Positions 19,943 to 32,790 of a stretch of DNA of 64,000 nt are shown here, one piece after another. Source of the DNA: Diphasiastrum complanatum (Eukaryota; Streptophyta; Lycopodiopsida; Lycopodiales; Lycopodiaceae); the NCBI GenBank assembly GCA_029204225.1, contig MU832132.1, positions 21,689-85,688 of the forward strand, read 5' to 3'. The notes under the pieces are model-generated. The model was not told the DNA's origin. It saw nothing but the letters and a program-made list of their open reading frames with translations, and made no database searches. The translations under genes and the position numbers were made by a program. The stretch's first letter is position 1; each line of letters starts with the position of its first letter.

Positions 19943-21806
19943 CTCCTCAATTTTTACATGATACAACTATAGTACATCTATCTACAACACCTAAGGCTGA
20001 TCTTAACTTGATAAATGAAGCCTTTGGCAAGGCTTTAGTGAGTAGATCAGCAAGGCAATCTGAAGAAGACACATGATGTAGCTTGATCTCCTTTGCTTGA
20101 ACCTTTTCCCTCACAAAATGGTGAGCAATGTGCTTGCTCCTTGTATGGAATGTGGGATTGGTTGCTAATGCTTGGCTTGATTGGTTGTCACAATATATGA
20201 TTGGTTGCTCCTCGGCCTCCATGACTTGTAACTCCATCAAAAGCCTCTTCAACCACAACATGAAAATCTCCTCTTCCAAATATCCATTGAGAAAAGCATT
20301 AGTCACATCAAGTTGAAATAGAGGCCAATTGAAAGTTGTTGCAAGAGAAATAATCAACCTTATGGAAACTAGCTTAGCAACAGGAGCAAAAGTTTCATCA
20401 AAATCTACTCCCTTGGTTTGCAAGAACCCCTTTGCTACTAGCCTTGCCTTGTGTTTGTTGATGCTCCCATCTTGATTGTACTTCAATCTATAGATCCATT
20501 TTCACTCAAGTGGCTTTCTTCCTTGAGGACGATCCACAATCTTCCATGTATGATTCTCCATAAGAGCATCATACTCTTTTTGCATGGCATCCCTCCATTC
20601 TTGTGACTCCATAGCTTCTTCAAAGCAACTTGGCTCATCAAACATAGAAGTTAGAAAAGTGTAAGAGGTAAGTGAATGTAGATCTTTCCTTTGTTCACCA
20701 TTGTCAACATAGGTGAGCCTTGAGGGCTTGGCCTTCCTTCTTGTAGATCTCCTTGGAGTCCTCGGATCTTGAGATGGATCTTCAAGATCTTGATCACATG
20801 TAGGCTCCTCCTGAAACCTTACAAGATCCTTGACATAAGATGGATTAGAAGCTTTCTCATTCAACTTGTAGTAGTTACCTTCATCAAAAGTAACATCTCT
20901 ACTCACTAAAATCTTCTTAGTGATTGGATTATAGACTCTATATCCCTTGCTATTTTCTGCATTACCAACAAAGATCCTTTTAATAGAAGTAGGATCATCC
21001 TTTTTTCTTGTATCTAATGCTTGAAAAACATAGCAAGTTGATCCAAAAATTCTTAGATCTTTAAGATTTGGCTTCTTACAAAATAGAGCCTCATAAGATG
21101 TTATGCCTCCAATGGGCTTACATGGCAATCTATTACACAAATAAGTTGCACAAATAATAGCCTCTCCCCAAAAGGACTTAGGTAGAGATGCATCTATCCT
21201 TAAAGCCTTAGCACACTCACATAGTGTTCTATTCGTCCTCTCAGCTATACCATTTTGTTGAGGACTATAAGTACATGTAAGTTATCTCTTAATGCCATTG
21301 GATTTACGGAACTCTATCATCTTCGTGGAGATATACTCTCCACCATTATCACTCCTTAATACTTTAATTCTAGCATCAAGTTGATTTTCAGCTAGAGTTT
21401 TGAACTTAACAAAAGCTTCAAACACTTTACTTTTGGAATCCAAAAGTTCAATCCAAGTGTATCTAGAGTAATCATCAATAAAAGATACATACATAGATGC
21501 ACCTCCATTAGATTCTTGAGAGAAAGAGTGCACATCACTATGAATAAGATCTAATGCTTTTGTAGATCTAGTGGAAGAGATATCAAAAGGTAGCTTGTGT
21601 GCCTTTGAGAGGCTACAAGCTTCACAACTTTTTTCACACTTTGAGAGTGTCTTTGAGAGGCCGAGAGCAAGATCCTTGGTGCATAGCATCTCCATAGATT
21701 TGAAGTTGGGGTAGCCCAACCTCTTATACCAAAGCTCCACTTGATTGAGCTCCTCCTTCACCATGTTCACACTTCCAAGAAAAACATTAGCATCAAGCTT
21801 AAAAAT
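19943..21806 (-). pseudogene. minus-strand copia internal region, left partial copy
   Basis: Reading right to left: GAG-pre-integrase (QVELWYKRLGYPN), integrase (IHSDVHSFSQ, SDNGGEYIS), the linker, RVT_2 start (WKIVDRPQGRKPLE, then a TGA, then KWIYRLKYNQDG) and RNase H (CDNQSSQ). About 850 bp covering the YVDD region and early RNase H is missing compared with the copy at 43.9-46.4 kb; the join near 20259 places YLEEEIFM directly before LWLKRLLMEL. The TGA after PLE is shared with that copy. The upstream end stops abruptly at 21806. Confidence 0.9.
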
Positions 21807-22800
21807 TTGCTTTCAATTAGCAGAATCACTGATTCTGGTCATAAGAAGACCATACTATTCTTGACAAATCTAGAAATGCTTTAGCTTTCGGTATGAGTCG
21901 ATGTGGCTATCTTTACAAGCTAAGCCATTCTTATTCTACAAATAGTCAAGCTCTTCACACTTCAACTTCTGAGTCGATTGATATGCTATGGCATTTCAGA
22001 CTAGGTCATTTAAATCTCAAAATTATTTAACAAATGTCGAATCTGAATCTAGTGCAAGATCTCCCATCTATTAGCAAATCGACTCTCTCTGTGAGAGCTA
22101 TATTATTAGAAAACATGCTAGAATCTTATTCAATTATGATTCAGGCCATTTTTATAAAGATTTGCTAGATCTTGTACATGGTGACATTGTGGTCCTCTGC
22201 AGACTGCTTCCACAGGGGGAGCCATTTACCTTCTAACCTTTATTGATGATTTTTCTTGAAGAACTGTCACCTATTTTTTGAAGAACACTTCTGAAGAATT
22301 CAAGTTCTTCAAACAGTTCAAGGCATTTGTTGAAAATAAGACACAAAGAAAAGTCAAGGCTCTCTATACGAGTTTTATTTGCTTATGTAGCAGCCTACAA
22401 TCTAAAAATCCATATTGTAGATGAAAGGACATCCTTTCTGCATGATGATCTGAAAGAAGAGGTCTATATGGACTAGCCACCAGGTTTTACCTGCAAGTCA
22501 TTTTATGACTATGTTTGCAAAATGCACTGAAGTATCTATGGACTGAAAGAGTCTGCCAGGCAATGGTACAAGAAGAAGGATCAAGCACTCAGATCCTTAG
22601 GCTTCCAGCCTTTAATGGCTGATTACAATGTCTATGTGAAAGTCATAGATGGGGAGATTATCATTATCAGTGTCTATGTAGACAACACCCTGATTTTGTC
22701 AAGGTGCGATAACCTGATTGCATAGGTGAAGGCAGATATTTTGAGACACTTCGAAATATCGGATCTAGGAGAAGTAAAGTTGTTCAGGCAAATTTTGACT
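21807..22800 (+). pseudogene. old copia fragment (pre-integrase, integrase start, RT)
   Basis: Begins in the protease-to-integrase segment (ALAFGMSRCGYLYKLSHS, LWHFRLGHLNL) and, after a deletion, encodes RT pieces (YGLKESARQWYKK, ISVYVDNTLILS with YVDN in place of YVDD, FEISDLGEVK). Several stops. The first 180 bp overlap in sequence with 52149-52346, where the 5' part of the same family occurs; the two pieces are complementary around a shared overlap. Confidence 0.8.
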
Positions 22801-25480
22801 AGGGATTGGTCCAGCCAAAATGCCTTAGCGAGGGAAGGACCCACACTGTCCTTACACGGTTTGACCAATTCCAATCTTGGGGGCCCCACTGATCACCCCG
22901 TACTCCCAGGTCAATGAGAGTTTTCCGGGCTCTTAGAGGTATGACCAATGAGAGATCGTAACTGAATCGTATTGGACATTATATCCACTTGCTGGCAATG
23001 ATAGGCAGACTTTGGTGAGGGATCTTGAACTTTTAGAACATTCCACTCTCTCTCATGTGTACTCAATTATCTATCATTGTGCTTGACTCTTAGAATGCCG
23101 GTCCTCTCGATGACAAGTTGCATTTTGGTCTATTCTAGATGTGACACAACCTGGGTGACTTTAGACTCTTATTCTATCTGCCAATGATAGCTATTTCTTG
23201 GGTTCTATAGTGAGCTCCCTGTTCGAGCTTGCATCTGGTAGTATCATTTACTCCTTTTAAAAAGCCGTCTTAATACTATTTTCTATCCCTCAAGCAGTAA
23301 TCCCAAATATAGTATCGTCACCACATAGAGATCTTAAGGAAATTAGTCCTATTCTCAGGTCTTGATGGTATGTGAAACAACCTTCAAGTCTTGGGGCTTA
23401 GCCTATAGGAGCATGGGACTCATCCTTGTAGCTAATTTTTGAGGGTATCATCTGCTAAGGATCCTCCAAGAAGGTGGCCTAAACATTGACGGTATAGATT
23501 TCAAAACCTTGTGATATTTGTGATTTGGTATCATGTCATAATATGGATTTCACAATTCACACCCTCCCCCCCCTCCTTTCTCTATAATTGGCATATCTCT
23601 TTCCCTTGCTTGATTTATCCATATTGTATGATGCTAGGAAATGATTTTATTGATATCACTGTCAAATTTTGTAGCTCGAGTAGGGTATTCCCTTAGGTCG
23701 AGGGGGTGTTGACTAACTGATAATGAGTGTTTCGCATATTTCGTCAGTTCGGACTTTTACGGCTTGGTAGGTTTTTCTTAGATCATCTTCTTCTTATGCT
23801 TGTGCTAGTGAGAGGACTCGGGTTCCAGGGGCCCGTGAATCTCGCAATGCCCGTGTATTCCAACAGCACAATGGGAATTGTGTTCTAGGTTTGGCATGAG
23901 AATGTTTTTATTTTCTAGGCTCGGGAGGATATTCTGCCTCACTTGGTGCCGGTAGCCCTCCCTCTATATTCCAAGAGGTTGGGGTTTTACATGATCCAAA
24001 GTCCTATGGCATTAGTTTTTCTATCAGACATTCCGTATGAGTATTGAAAACTTGCAAAAACCAAATTACAGATTCAGTTGAGCACTTCGGCTACCATTAT
24101 AGATATTTATACTAGTTGAGGCTCAACTTCGTAAGCGTAATGCGTGTTAGTCAGATACACATTCAAAACTTTTATTTAATGAGAAAAAGAGTTGAAGCAG
24201 CAATACGACCATTCAGGGTGATGGGAAAATATAACTCACTACTGGTTGTCAGATCGTGCTCAATGGAAGGGGAGGCTCAGTCACCAATGATAAGAGTGAA
24301 CCGTCGTTTGAAAAATGGTTTTGTGAGGCCACTTCTCCAACAAACCTTTGCTCTTACTCTTCACCACACGTCTTTGGAAGAGAGGTGCACACTCGTGGAA
24401 CTGAAGCGAGCTGGTTAGGAAAGTTGAAGAGCGCTCATTCACTGCTCTCCACTCGCGATGGCTCTGTGGCTCACGGCCTACTATTCTGGTCGCGATTGTA
24501 TCTCTTTCTACGATCTGCTTCTGGCTCACAGTAGGTGCCCACAGCTCGCACTTCTGGCTCACAGTAGCACGACCTCTTCATCACGCATTTCTGACCTGAT
24601 TTTTGAGTTTGCTGACTGCGGATCAACGATTTCAAAGCCAAGGGTGCATCGCGCTCCTAACTGCAGCTCAGTGAAGGCAAAAAGTGCGCTGGCTCTGGTC
24701 TTCTGGCCACAGAGGCCCACTGTGTTGGTGACTGCTCATTTTGTAAACACTTTGCTTACTGTGAATCGGATCTTCATGACAACTGAGTGTATGGAGTGTC
24801 ATTTCCACTTTCATGTGTGGTAGCTGCATGAAATGTGGAGAGAGGGCATACTGCCTATCTTGCTTTAGAACTGATGGGTGCTTGCTTCATCCCTGCAGCT
24901 ATGTAGTGACACAGGTAATTGATTGTCATTGATGATCTGTTGATAGGTATTGCTCCTTTGTCTGGCTTTTGGTAATGCTCACTTGCTTCTCACTTTTACA
25001 TAGCCTGTAACATAGACTTTCACACACTGATCTACAGTCTTATCTACCAAATGCAACACATACACACACCCTTTCTGCTCAATTCTATAGTCTTAACACA
25101 ATTTAGTGCAGCTCACAGGTGATCCTCACCACATTCTCACTCCACAATGGTATCATTTAGAACCTCTACTAAAGACTTCTTAGCATTCCTACACACAACC
25201 CTGGATGATCATAGGCTTCTGAGACAGACCTTCACACATGGTTTCAAGAGAGCTAACATTTGGTTAACACCAGAAAGACTAATAATCTGCTTTTACTGAG
25301 CAAGAGGTAAAATAATCAGTGGGTCTCTAGGCAAGGAAAAACTTAGCATAGCAATTGGAAGAAAAAATGACGAGTCTCGAAAAAGCCGACACTTAGCCTA
25401 TTTTAACTTAGTATCAGTTTTGTAAAGACCTTCGCATTCCTCGCACTTTTCTTGACTCAGGTGCAAGTTCCTTAACTAGC
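22801..25480. other. 2.7 kb without a supported gene
   Basis: Less AT-rich than its surroundings. A run AGGTCGAGGGGG then TGTTGACTAACTG at about 23698-23720 looks like a polypurine tract and LTR start of a gypsy-like element, but I could not find the other LTR. Near 24518 and 24550 the phrase CTTCTGGCTCACAGTAG is repeated. There is a C run at 23566-23575. Frames longer than 90 codons near 24.1-24.8 kb show no recognisable motif. Confidence 0.35.
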
Positions 25481-25487
25481 ATTAATC

Positions 25488-26140
25488 ATGTTCGTGAGTC
25501 TTGTGCATTGTCAAAGTCACATAGACTACCTTATACTAGATTTCCATCTAGATCTAAAAAGCCTTTTAAGGTTGTACATTACAGTTAGCAATAGTGGAGC
25601 TAAGATGTATGTAACTTTCATTGATGATTTTAGTAGATTTTGTTGGATGTATATACTAAAGAGCAAAGGTGAAATGTATGATGTTTTTGTCAAGTTCAAG
25701 AATGCAAGGGAGAACCAATTTTCTACAAGGATCAAGTGCTTAAGGAGTGACAATGGTGGAGAGTACATATCTACCAAGTTCAAGGCCTTTTGTGATGAGC
25801 ATGGGATCAAGAGTGAGTATACAATACCATGAAGTGGCTGAGAGGAAGAATAAGACTTTATGTGAAACTGCTAAAGCCATGAGGTTAAGTGCTAAACTCG
25901 ATAAGCCATTTTGGGATCAAGCATTGTTGTGTGCTAATTTCTTGTGCAATAGGTGGACGAGTGCTATTTTGGATGGAAGGACACCTTTTGAGATGTTATT
26001 CAATAGGAGGCTGAGTGTAAACTTTCTTAGAACATTTGGATGCACATGCTATGTCAACGTAACTCTTGATGATAGGACCAAGGAGGATCCATCTTCAAGG
26101 AAAGGTATATTTGTTGGATATAGTGAGGTGAGTAAAGCAT
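25488..26140 (+). pseudogene. copia integrase fragment
   Basis: Encodes the pre-integrase end (SKSHRLPY), MYVTFIDDFSRF, RSDNGGEYIS and, after a small deletion that removes the PQQNG part of PQQNGVAERKN and shifts frame near 25830, VAERKNKTLCETAKAMRL to GIFVGYSE. Both flanks leave copia sequence abruptly. Confidence 0.85.
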
Positions 26141-26394
26141 TAGAAGAGTTCCAAGGCCCAAAAGGGTTGTCTAAGAAATGTCACATAAGAGAGAGAAAAC
26201 AGTCAGATTTTAAAACCTCGACCGAGTTTTTGGTCTGCCCGCACAACTCCGATGACTTGACCTCACTAGTAACCTGCGTAGTTAATTGGAAGTTAGGTAG
26301 CCACAATGCGTGGAAACTAGGAAAAAGCCTCAAGGCATTTCAAATTGATGGAGGGGAAAAATGCAAAATTAAATGATAGAGAAATGGCATTGAC
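26141..26394. other. flank of the next element, degenerate
   Basis: The last 55 bases (AAATGATAGAGAAATGGCATTGAC) match 59595 onward, where the same sequence continues without an insertion. The remainder shows nothing recognisable. Confidence 0.5.
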
Positions 26395-26399
26395 GAAAC
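26395..26399. repeat. target-site duplication GAAAC (left)
   Basis: Repeated at 32297-32301. The unoccupied relative near 59630 has a single GAAAC at this point. Confidence 0.95.
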
Positions 26400-26842
26400 T
26401 GTAGGAATCCAGAATCAAGACTATTCATTAACACAAAGTATTCTCAAAGAGAAGAGAGAGATGGTTAGATGACCCTCTTGTAGAAACTTGTGGACAACCA
26501 ATATAAACAGTAGATTGCTTAACAAAAGTGTGTCTCATACAAATGAATGGCTACATATAAGTAGTCCAAGATGTCTATCTACCTTCATGACTGTTGGCTG
26601 TCCAATAACTTGACTAGTGGCTATCTAGCTACCATAAGTTACATAAAATAATTAAGTACCCCAAATAACAAGTTAGGTACTTGATTCACATGTATAGGCC
26701 CCTAGTGGGCCCACGAGTCCCTACAAGTTAGTTTCATACTAACTTGGGCCTAAAATATAAATGACCATGGTTACACAGATCTCGACCTTTTGGGTCATAG
26801 TAACCTATGGCTTCTACATCATTTACATTTATTATTCTAACG
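26400..26842 (-). repeat. 3' LTR of the minus-strand copia
   Basis: 443 bp; minus strand CGTTAGAATAATAAATG...GATTCCTACA. The first base of the canonical TGTTAG is mutated. It lacks the 87-bp tandem copy present in the 5' LTR. Confidence 0.92.
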
Positions 26843-26869
26843 CTCTCCTTAAATGAAAATGGCATGTAT

Positions 26870-29800
26870 TCAGTAGGTAAGAAAATCAGCATGTTGCTTC
26901 AAATTTAAAGCTTCACAAAGAGCTTTAAATCGAACTCTAGGCAATGCCTTAGTGAACACATCTGCAATATTATTCTTCGTGGGACAATATTCAAGCATGG
27001 TGTCGCCATTATGAAGCTTCTCCCGAACAAAGTGATAGTGGATCTCGATATGCTTTGTTCTTGCATGAAATACTGGATTTCGTGCAATGGCAATAGTACT
27101 TTGACTATCCATAAATAGGAGAGTAGCTGAGGGCTGGCCATGCTTCATATTGACAAGTAATTGTCTCAGCCATATACACTCCGTAGTGGCTGAAAACGTT
27201 GCTCTATTTTCCTGCTTCACTTGAGGATGTAGCACCGGTGGGCTGCTTCTTGCTTAACCAAGAAACTGCAAAATTTCCAATGAAAAAGCAATGACCACTA
27301 GTAGAGCGTCTAGTGTCTTGATCTCCACCCCAATCCGAGTCACAAAAACCAGCCAAACATGCATCATCACTAGAAGGATAAAACAGACCAAGTGTTTTAC
27401 TTACTTGAAGATATCAAAGGATCCTCTTCAATGCTTTCAATGTGATGTCAATGGAGCATGCATGAATTGACTCATGAGGGAAACACTATAAGATATGTTT
27501 GGTCTTGAGTTGCATAAGTAAATGAGACTTCCAACCGCTTGACAATATAGTGTAGTATCAAATGGTTCACCACCACTTTGATTACTTAACTTCAGGCCTG
27601 TCTCAATTGGTGTAGCAACCGGCTTGCAATCTTCCATTTTGAAACGCTTCAAAATCTGCTTAATATACCGTTGTTGGGTAATGAAGATACCAGCCTTTCC
27701 TTGCAAAAACTCAAGACCAAGGTAGAAATGCAATTGGCCTAAATCTGATGTATCATAAACTGAAGCAAGATCAGATTTTAAGGCTGCAATATATTGTTCA
27801 CTACTACCTGTAATGATAATATCATCAACATATAGCAAAATGATGATGATAAACTCAGATGTATGCATGACATAAAGCGTAGATTCACTAGGGCTGTTAG
27901 AAAACCCACAATCACAAAAGTATGTGTGTATCTTTTGTTACCACATCCTTGGGGCTTGTTTTAGTCCATAGAGAGCCTTCTTGAGAAGACACACTTTGTC
28001 TTCTTGACCTGCAACCAAAAAACTAGCAGGTTGCTGTAAACTTCCTCATTAAGATCACCATTGAGGAAGGCTGTCTTTATGTCAAGTTGGTGCATACGCC
28101 AACCATGATGGGCAACCAAAGCAGTGACTATCCTTACGGTAGTTATTCGTGTGGTAGGTGCAAAAGTTTCCTCATAATCAATGCCCTCCTTTTGCGCATA
28201 ACCTTTGGCAACAAGTCTTGCCTTGTACCTTTCAACAGTACCATCGGACTTGTACTTGATCTTATGAACCCATTTACGGCCAATTACTTTCTTTCCATGT
28301 GGAAGATCAACAAGAACCCATGTGTGGTTCTTTATGAGTGAGTCATACTCCTCTTTCATCGCGTCCTCCCAACATTTTACTCCTCTGGCCTGCTCATAAA
28401 AAACAGGTTCTATTGCACTATCCTCCATAGATGTAAGAGCAAAATCAGAAAAGTCAGCAAATTCTACTGATTTAGATGAGGCACGAGTCTTCCCTTCATA
28501 GAAGCAGTTCACTTTGCTGTCCTGCAAAGTCCCTTACTTTGATCAACGCTTTGCTGTCCAAAGTGATCTGAATTGTCAACACTTTGCTGTCCAAAGTGCT
28601 GTGAAATTGGACTATGTTGTCCAAAGTTTTCAACAAGCCATTCCTCTTCATATGTCTGCTCCTCTTGATGAATTATGGGCTGTTCGCTTGAAGAACCAGT
28701 GGGCTGTCCATTAGAGGATGATGGCAGTCCCTCCTCTTCAACATTAGATGGTGATACCAAATCTGGAAACACTTCAACATAGTCATCTTGGGGGATGTCC
28801 CCTTTCATGACATGAATGGGCGCAAGATCATAGGAGTTCTTCTCATCAAAATGAACATCACGACTCACTATGATTTTGTTAGTATCCACATTAAACAATC
28901 TATAGCCTTTACTTTCACTACTATAGCCCATAAAAATGCATTTTACTCCTTTATCATCTAGTTTGGATCTTAGCTTATCGAGAATAAATGCATAAGCCGT
29001 TCAACCAAAAGTGCGAAAGTGAGAAACCGATGGCTTCTTACCATACCAAACTTCATAAGGAGTCAAAATCTTCAAGGCTTTAGTCGGACACCGATTACTA
29101 ATGTATGCCGCCGTAATAATCGCTTCAGCCCAAAACTTGTGGGGAACGCCCTTTGCTTAAGCATGCAACGAGCCATCTCCATGATTGTGCAATTTTTTCT
29201 CTCGGCAACACCATTTTGTTGCGGTGTATAAGGTGTAGTCATTTGATGTAGAATGCCTTTGATTTGAAGAAACGTGTCGAACGTACTTTTAATGTATTCC
29301 TCTCCTCAGTCGGTACGTAGTATCTTCAAAGTATGCCCAAATTGATTTTCTATCATAGCTAGAAAATCTTTGAAGCATTGAAAAACTTCAGATTTTGCCT
29401 TCATAGAAAGATCCATGTAAACCTTGAATAATCAGCAATAAAAGTAACGAAGTACTTGCATTTACAAATGGATTCGGTCCTCATTGGACCACATACATCA
29501 CTATGAATTAAGGCAAACTTATCACCAACTTTGATAGTCCCATCAATAGGAAAAGGCTTCCGCTAAAACTTACCAAGTATGCATCCTTCGCATACATGTC
29601 CTTCGGGATGCTCCATATTTGGAATGCCTTCCAGCATGTTGAATTTCTTCAACATATTCAAACTTCCTAAATTTAGGTGCCCGTATCTCGCATGCCATAG
29701 TTTAGCCAACTCCAATACATGTGAATTAGTAACAACAAGACCAAAGGATGTCAAAGTTTTAGGTTCATAAATATCCAACAAAAACAAACCTCCTCACAAT

Positions 29801-31146
29801 GTTCCCGAAGCAACAATTAAAAGTGATCTCTTTGGGTCTTTTATAAGATATTTGTCTTCTTTAAATTCTACAATCAATCCTTGATTCATGATTGTAGAGA
29901 CCGAAATGGATTTTTCTTAATCTTAGGAACATAAAGTACATTTCGAATGTACTTTTCTTCTCTATTGGGAAGAATGAGTGGTATAGATCCAATGCCTTCA
30001 ATTGGATAGGAGGTGCTGTCAACACCTTGAACCTTGCTTCCATCTTTGATTTTCATAAGCTTTGTGAAGACGTCTCTATGGTGAGTCATATGGCGTGTAG
30101 CTCCGCTATCAATCACCCAATCAATGGAAGAAAAAACAGCAACCTGCAAAGCTGAAGTAGTGTTGTTTTCCACTGAAAAACTAGCAAGTCGAGAAGTGGA
30201 TTAGAAATAACATTGTTACTGACAAAAGCAAAATCACCATTGAAAGAATCATCCTCCTTTTGATGTTCTAATGAAATCATGGCTATATTTGTATCAATAC
30301 CTTTCTCTTTATCCTTAGTAAGCTTCTTCCTACATTCCTTTATGTGGTGCCCAGACTTTTCACAATAATGGCACTTACCCTTCTTTTTGGATCCTTGATC
30401 TTGGCCTTCCTTGGATTTTTGATCCTTGGAAGAAGAAGGCTTAACTTTCCACTTGCCCTTGCCTTTGCCTTTGGTGAAGAAAGCTTGATCTTCTTGTTCA
30501 CCAAAATTAATCCTTGTTTGCTCTTCTTGGAGAAGTAAGCCAACAAGCTCTTCAAAGTAGATTTGCTGTCCCCTAAGAGATATGCTTAAAGTAGACACAA
30601 ATGGAAGATAGGAATGAGGAAGTGAATTAAGAGTAATTGAAACAGATTGAGAGTTCGCGACAATTTCGTCAATGCTACGAAGCTCTTCCCGAAGATCCTT
30701 GATCTTCATTAAGTGATTTGAAAGCGTATCACCCTCTTGCATCTTCAATGTTGAGAGTTGATTACGTAGAAAAAGCACTTTCGCCGTATTCTTCACTTGG
30801 AACATCTGGCAAGTACTTCCCAAGCACTCTTGGAATTTTTGCATGATCGAATGTGAGGTAGGATTGATCTCTTCACGGATAGCACTATGACCGAATGTGC
30901 TTGTGTGTCACGTCGATCCCACTTCTTTTGTTCTTCGGAAGACACCTCCACATATGTTGAAGAAGTAGCTCTTGACGGTGTAGTAGGTGCCAAACTAGGT
31001 GGCCTCTCTTCATCACCACTTACAACTTCAAACAAACCTTTAGCAATAAGGAGGCTTTTGATCATGTAGCACCACAAAGAGAAATTAGTTCCATCCAACC
31101 TATCTTCATTGAACAAAGACGTTATAGATTCAGATTTTTTAGCCAT
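26870..31146 (-). pseudogene. copia Gag-Pol, frameshifted
   Basis: Right to left: gag from the ATG at 31146 (TSLFNEDRLDGTNFSLWCYM), shift near 30.82 kb, zinc knuckle CHYCEKSGHHIKEC, protease VIDSGATRHMTHH near 30.09 kb, pre-integrase WHARYGHLNLGSL near 29.7 kb, integrase with breaks between 29.5 and 29.0 kb, the GYSSESKGYRLFN segment, RVT_2 ([20 protein letters not shown]), YVDD at about 27.8 kb, a gap of RNase H, and the RNase H end (TECIWLRQLL, HIEIHYHFVREK). At least five separate frame breaks, so no functional polyprotein. Confidence 0.93.
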
Positions 31147-31767
31147 TTCTAAAAATTCAGCTAATAGTAGATGGAAAAAACATATTCCAGGCCAAAATCT
31201 ACTAACTAATCAGCAAGATCAAAGCTGAATTGATGAGCACTATAGATTACAATACACCACATGCAATAGCTCATTCACAAGAAGATATAGGTGGCTGTAT
31301 TATGCTACTAACTAGTATGCAGGCTTCCAATGAAGCCAAAACCACAACCAAAACTTTTGTGGTAAAATGGAGTGCACTCAATGTGCTAATGGAGCAGATG
31401 GTAAGACCTTCTTCCAGGCTCAAAAAGAGAAAAATTTCAGCCACTAAAAATGTGTCAAAAACACATTTGTCTTCAAGGTAGACGGGCGCCCTCCTCCAAG
31501 AAGAAAATCTAAAATTTGAAGCATGTAATCTGATTTCAATCACATGAAAACTAGTTGAGCATGGGCGCCCTACTATTGGCTCCCAAATGAGTGGAGGTTC
31601 CAAGCTTTTCCCTGCAATTTCCTGCACAAAAAACAAGGAGCCCAACAGTTCTCTCTCCACAAATTTTTTTTTTTTTTTGATTTTTATGAACCAAAAGAGG
31701 AGAAATGTGGCTGCCTATTGCGTGCCCTCCAGCAAGCAATCAATTTTGAAAAATGGCTCTGATACCA

Positions 31768-32296
31768 TGCAGGAATCCAGAATCAAGACTATTCATTAAC
31801 ACAAAGTATTCTCAAAGAGAAGAGAGAGATGGTTAGATGACCCTCTTGTAGAAACTTGTGGATAGCCAATATGAACAGTAGATTGCTTAATAGTATTCTC
31901 AAAGAGAAGAGAGAGATGGTTAGATGACCCTCTTGTAGAAACTTGTGGACAGGCAATATGAACAGTAGATTGCTTAACAAAGTGTGTCTCATACAAATGA
32001 ATGGCTACATCTAAGTAGTCCAAGATGGCTATCTACCTTCATGACTGTTGGCTATCCAATAGCTTGACTAATGGCTATCTAGCTACCATAAGTTACATAA
32101 AATAATTAAGTACCCCAAATAACAAGTTAGGTACTTAATTCACATGTATAGGCTCCTAGTGGACCCATGAGTCCCTACAAGTTAGTTTCATACTAACTTG
32201 GGTCTAAAATATGAATGACCATGGTTACACAGATCTCGACCTTTTGGGTCATAGTAACCTATGGATGGTACATCATTTACATTTATTATTCTAACA
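31768..32296 (-). repeat. 5' LTR of the minus-strand copia
   Basis: 529 bp; 86 bp longer than the other LTR because a unit with period 87 (starting AGTATTCTC at 31805 and again at 31892) is present twice. The leader between it and gag (31147-31754) has no gene. Confidence 0.93.
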
Positions 32297-32301
32297 GAAA
32301 C
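32297..32301. repeat. target-site duplication GAAAC (right)
   Basis: Matches 26395-26399; followed by AAAAGCCAAAACCCTAAT as at the unoccupied site. Confidence 0.95.
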
Positions 32302-32790
32302 AAAAGCCAAAACCCTAATGGAGACAATCCGGTTGATGCTGATATTTTACAAACTTCCGCACAAAGTTTTTGGACTGAAGTTGTAGCCACAAACTCCTTG
32401 AGCTTGGTTTGAAAGAGTCATTTCTTATTTGATTCAGATAAACTTGATCTTTTACTAATGTTGCAAACATAAATGTTGATATGAAGCATTTCAATTCAAG
32501 ATATTTGACTATTGCACACTATGTAGTTCTTATTAGTAACTCAAGTAGTACAAGAAATTAAATCAAACCTTCATATAGAGTTTGACATTTTAGTTTTTAA
32601 AATCAGTATATTAAGGGTAACAAAGGCATGACATTGTGCTACAATGGTAATATTTCTGAAGCTAGAACAACTTATGGATAGACTTCTCATATTGGAGAAG
32701 TGATTAAGATTCTAGGAAGACTACTTTAAACCAATACTCCTATCAGAATCTGGCAAAAGTCCCAATTTTGGCCACCAAAGAAGTTATTTG
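32302..32790 (+). pseudogene. degenerate copia RT fragment (insertion target)
   Basis: Matches 59634-60083 in the same orientation and, from 32487, the inverse of 37765 leftward. The relatives encode HYVDDTLVLISN; here 12 bases covering most of the YVDD motif are deleted near 32524. Many stops. Confidence 0.7.

Larger units (their letters stand above)
26400..32296 (-). mobile_element. minus-strand copia retrotransposon, defective
   Basis: LTRs at both ends, a primer binding site (TGGTATCAGAGCC, minus strand of 31755-31767), gag, protease, integrase, RT and RNase H in copia order, and a GAAAC duplication. The unoccupied paralogous site near 59630 confirms the ends. The coding region is broken by several frameshifts and a deletion before RNase H. 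Its LTR start (TGTTAGAATAATAAATG) is related to the LTR beginning at 49938, so the two are different members of one lineage. Confidence 0.95.

Noticed and set aside
24116-24823. Overlapping frames of 92-121 codons
   Set aside because: Several frames on both strands are open at once in GC-richer DNA, without motifs or splice support.
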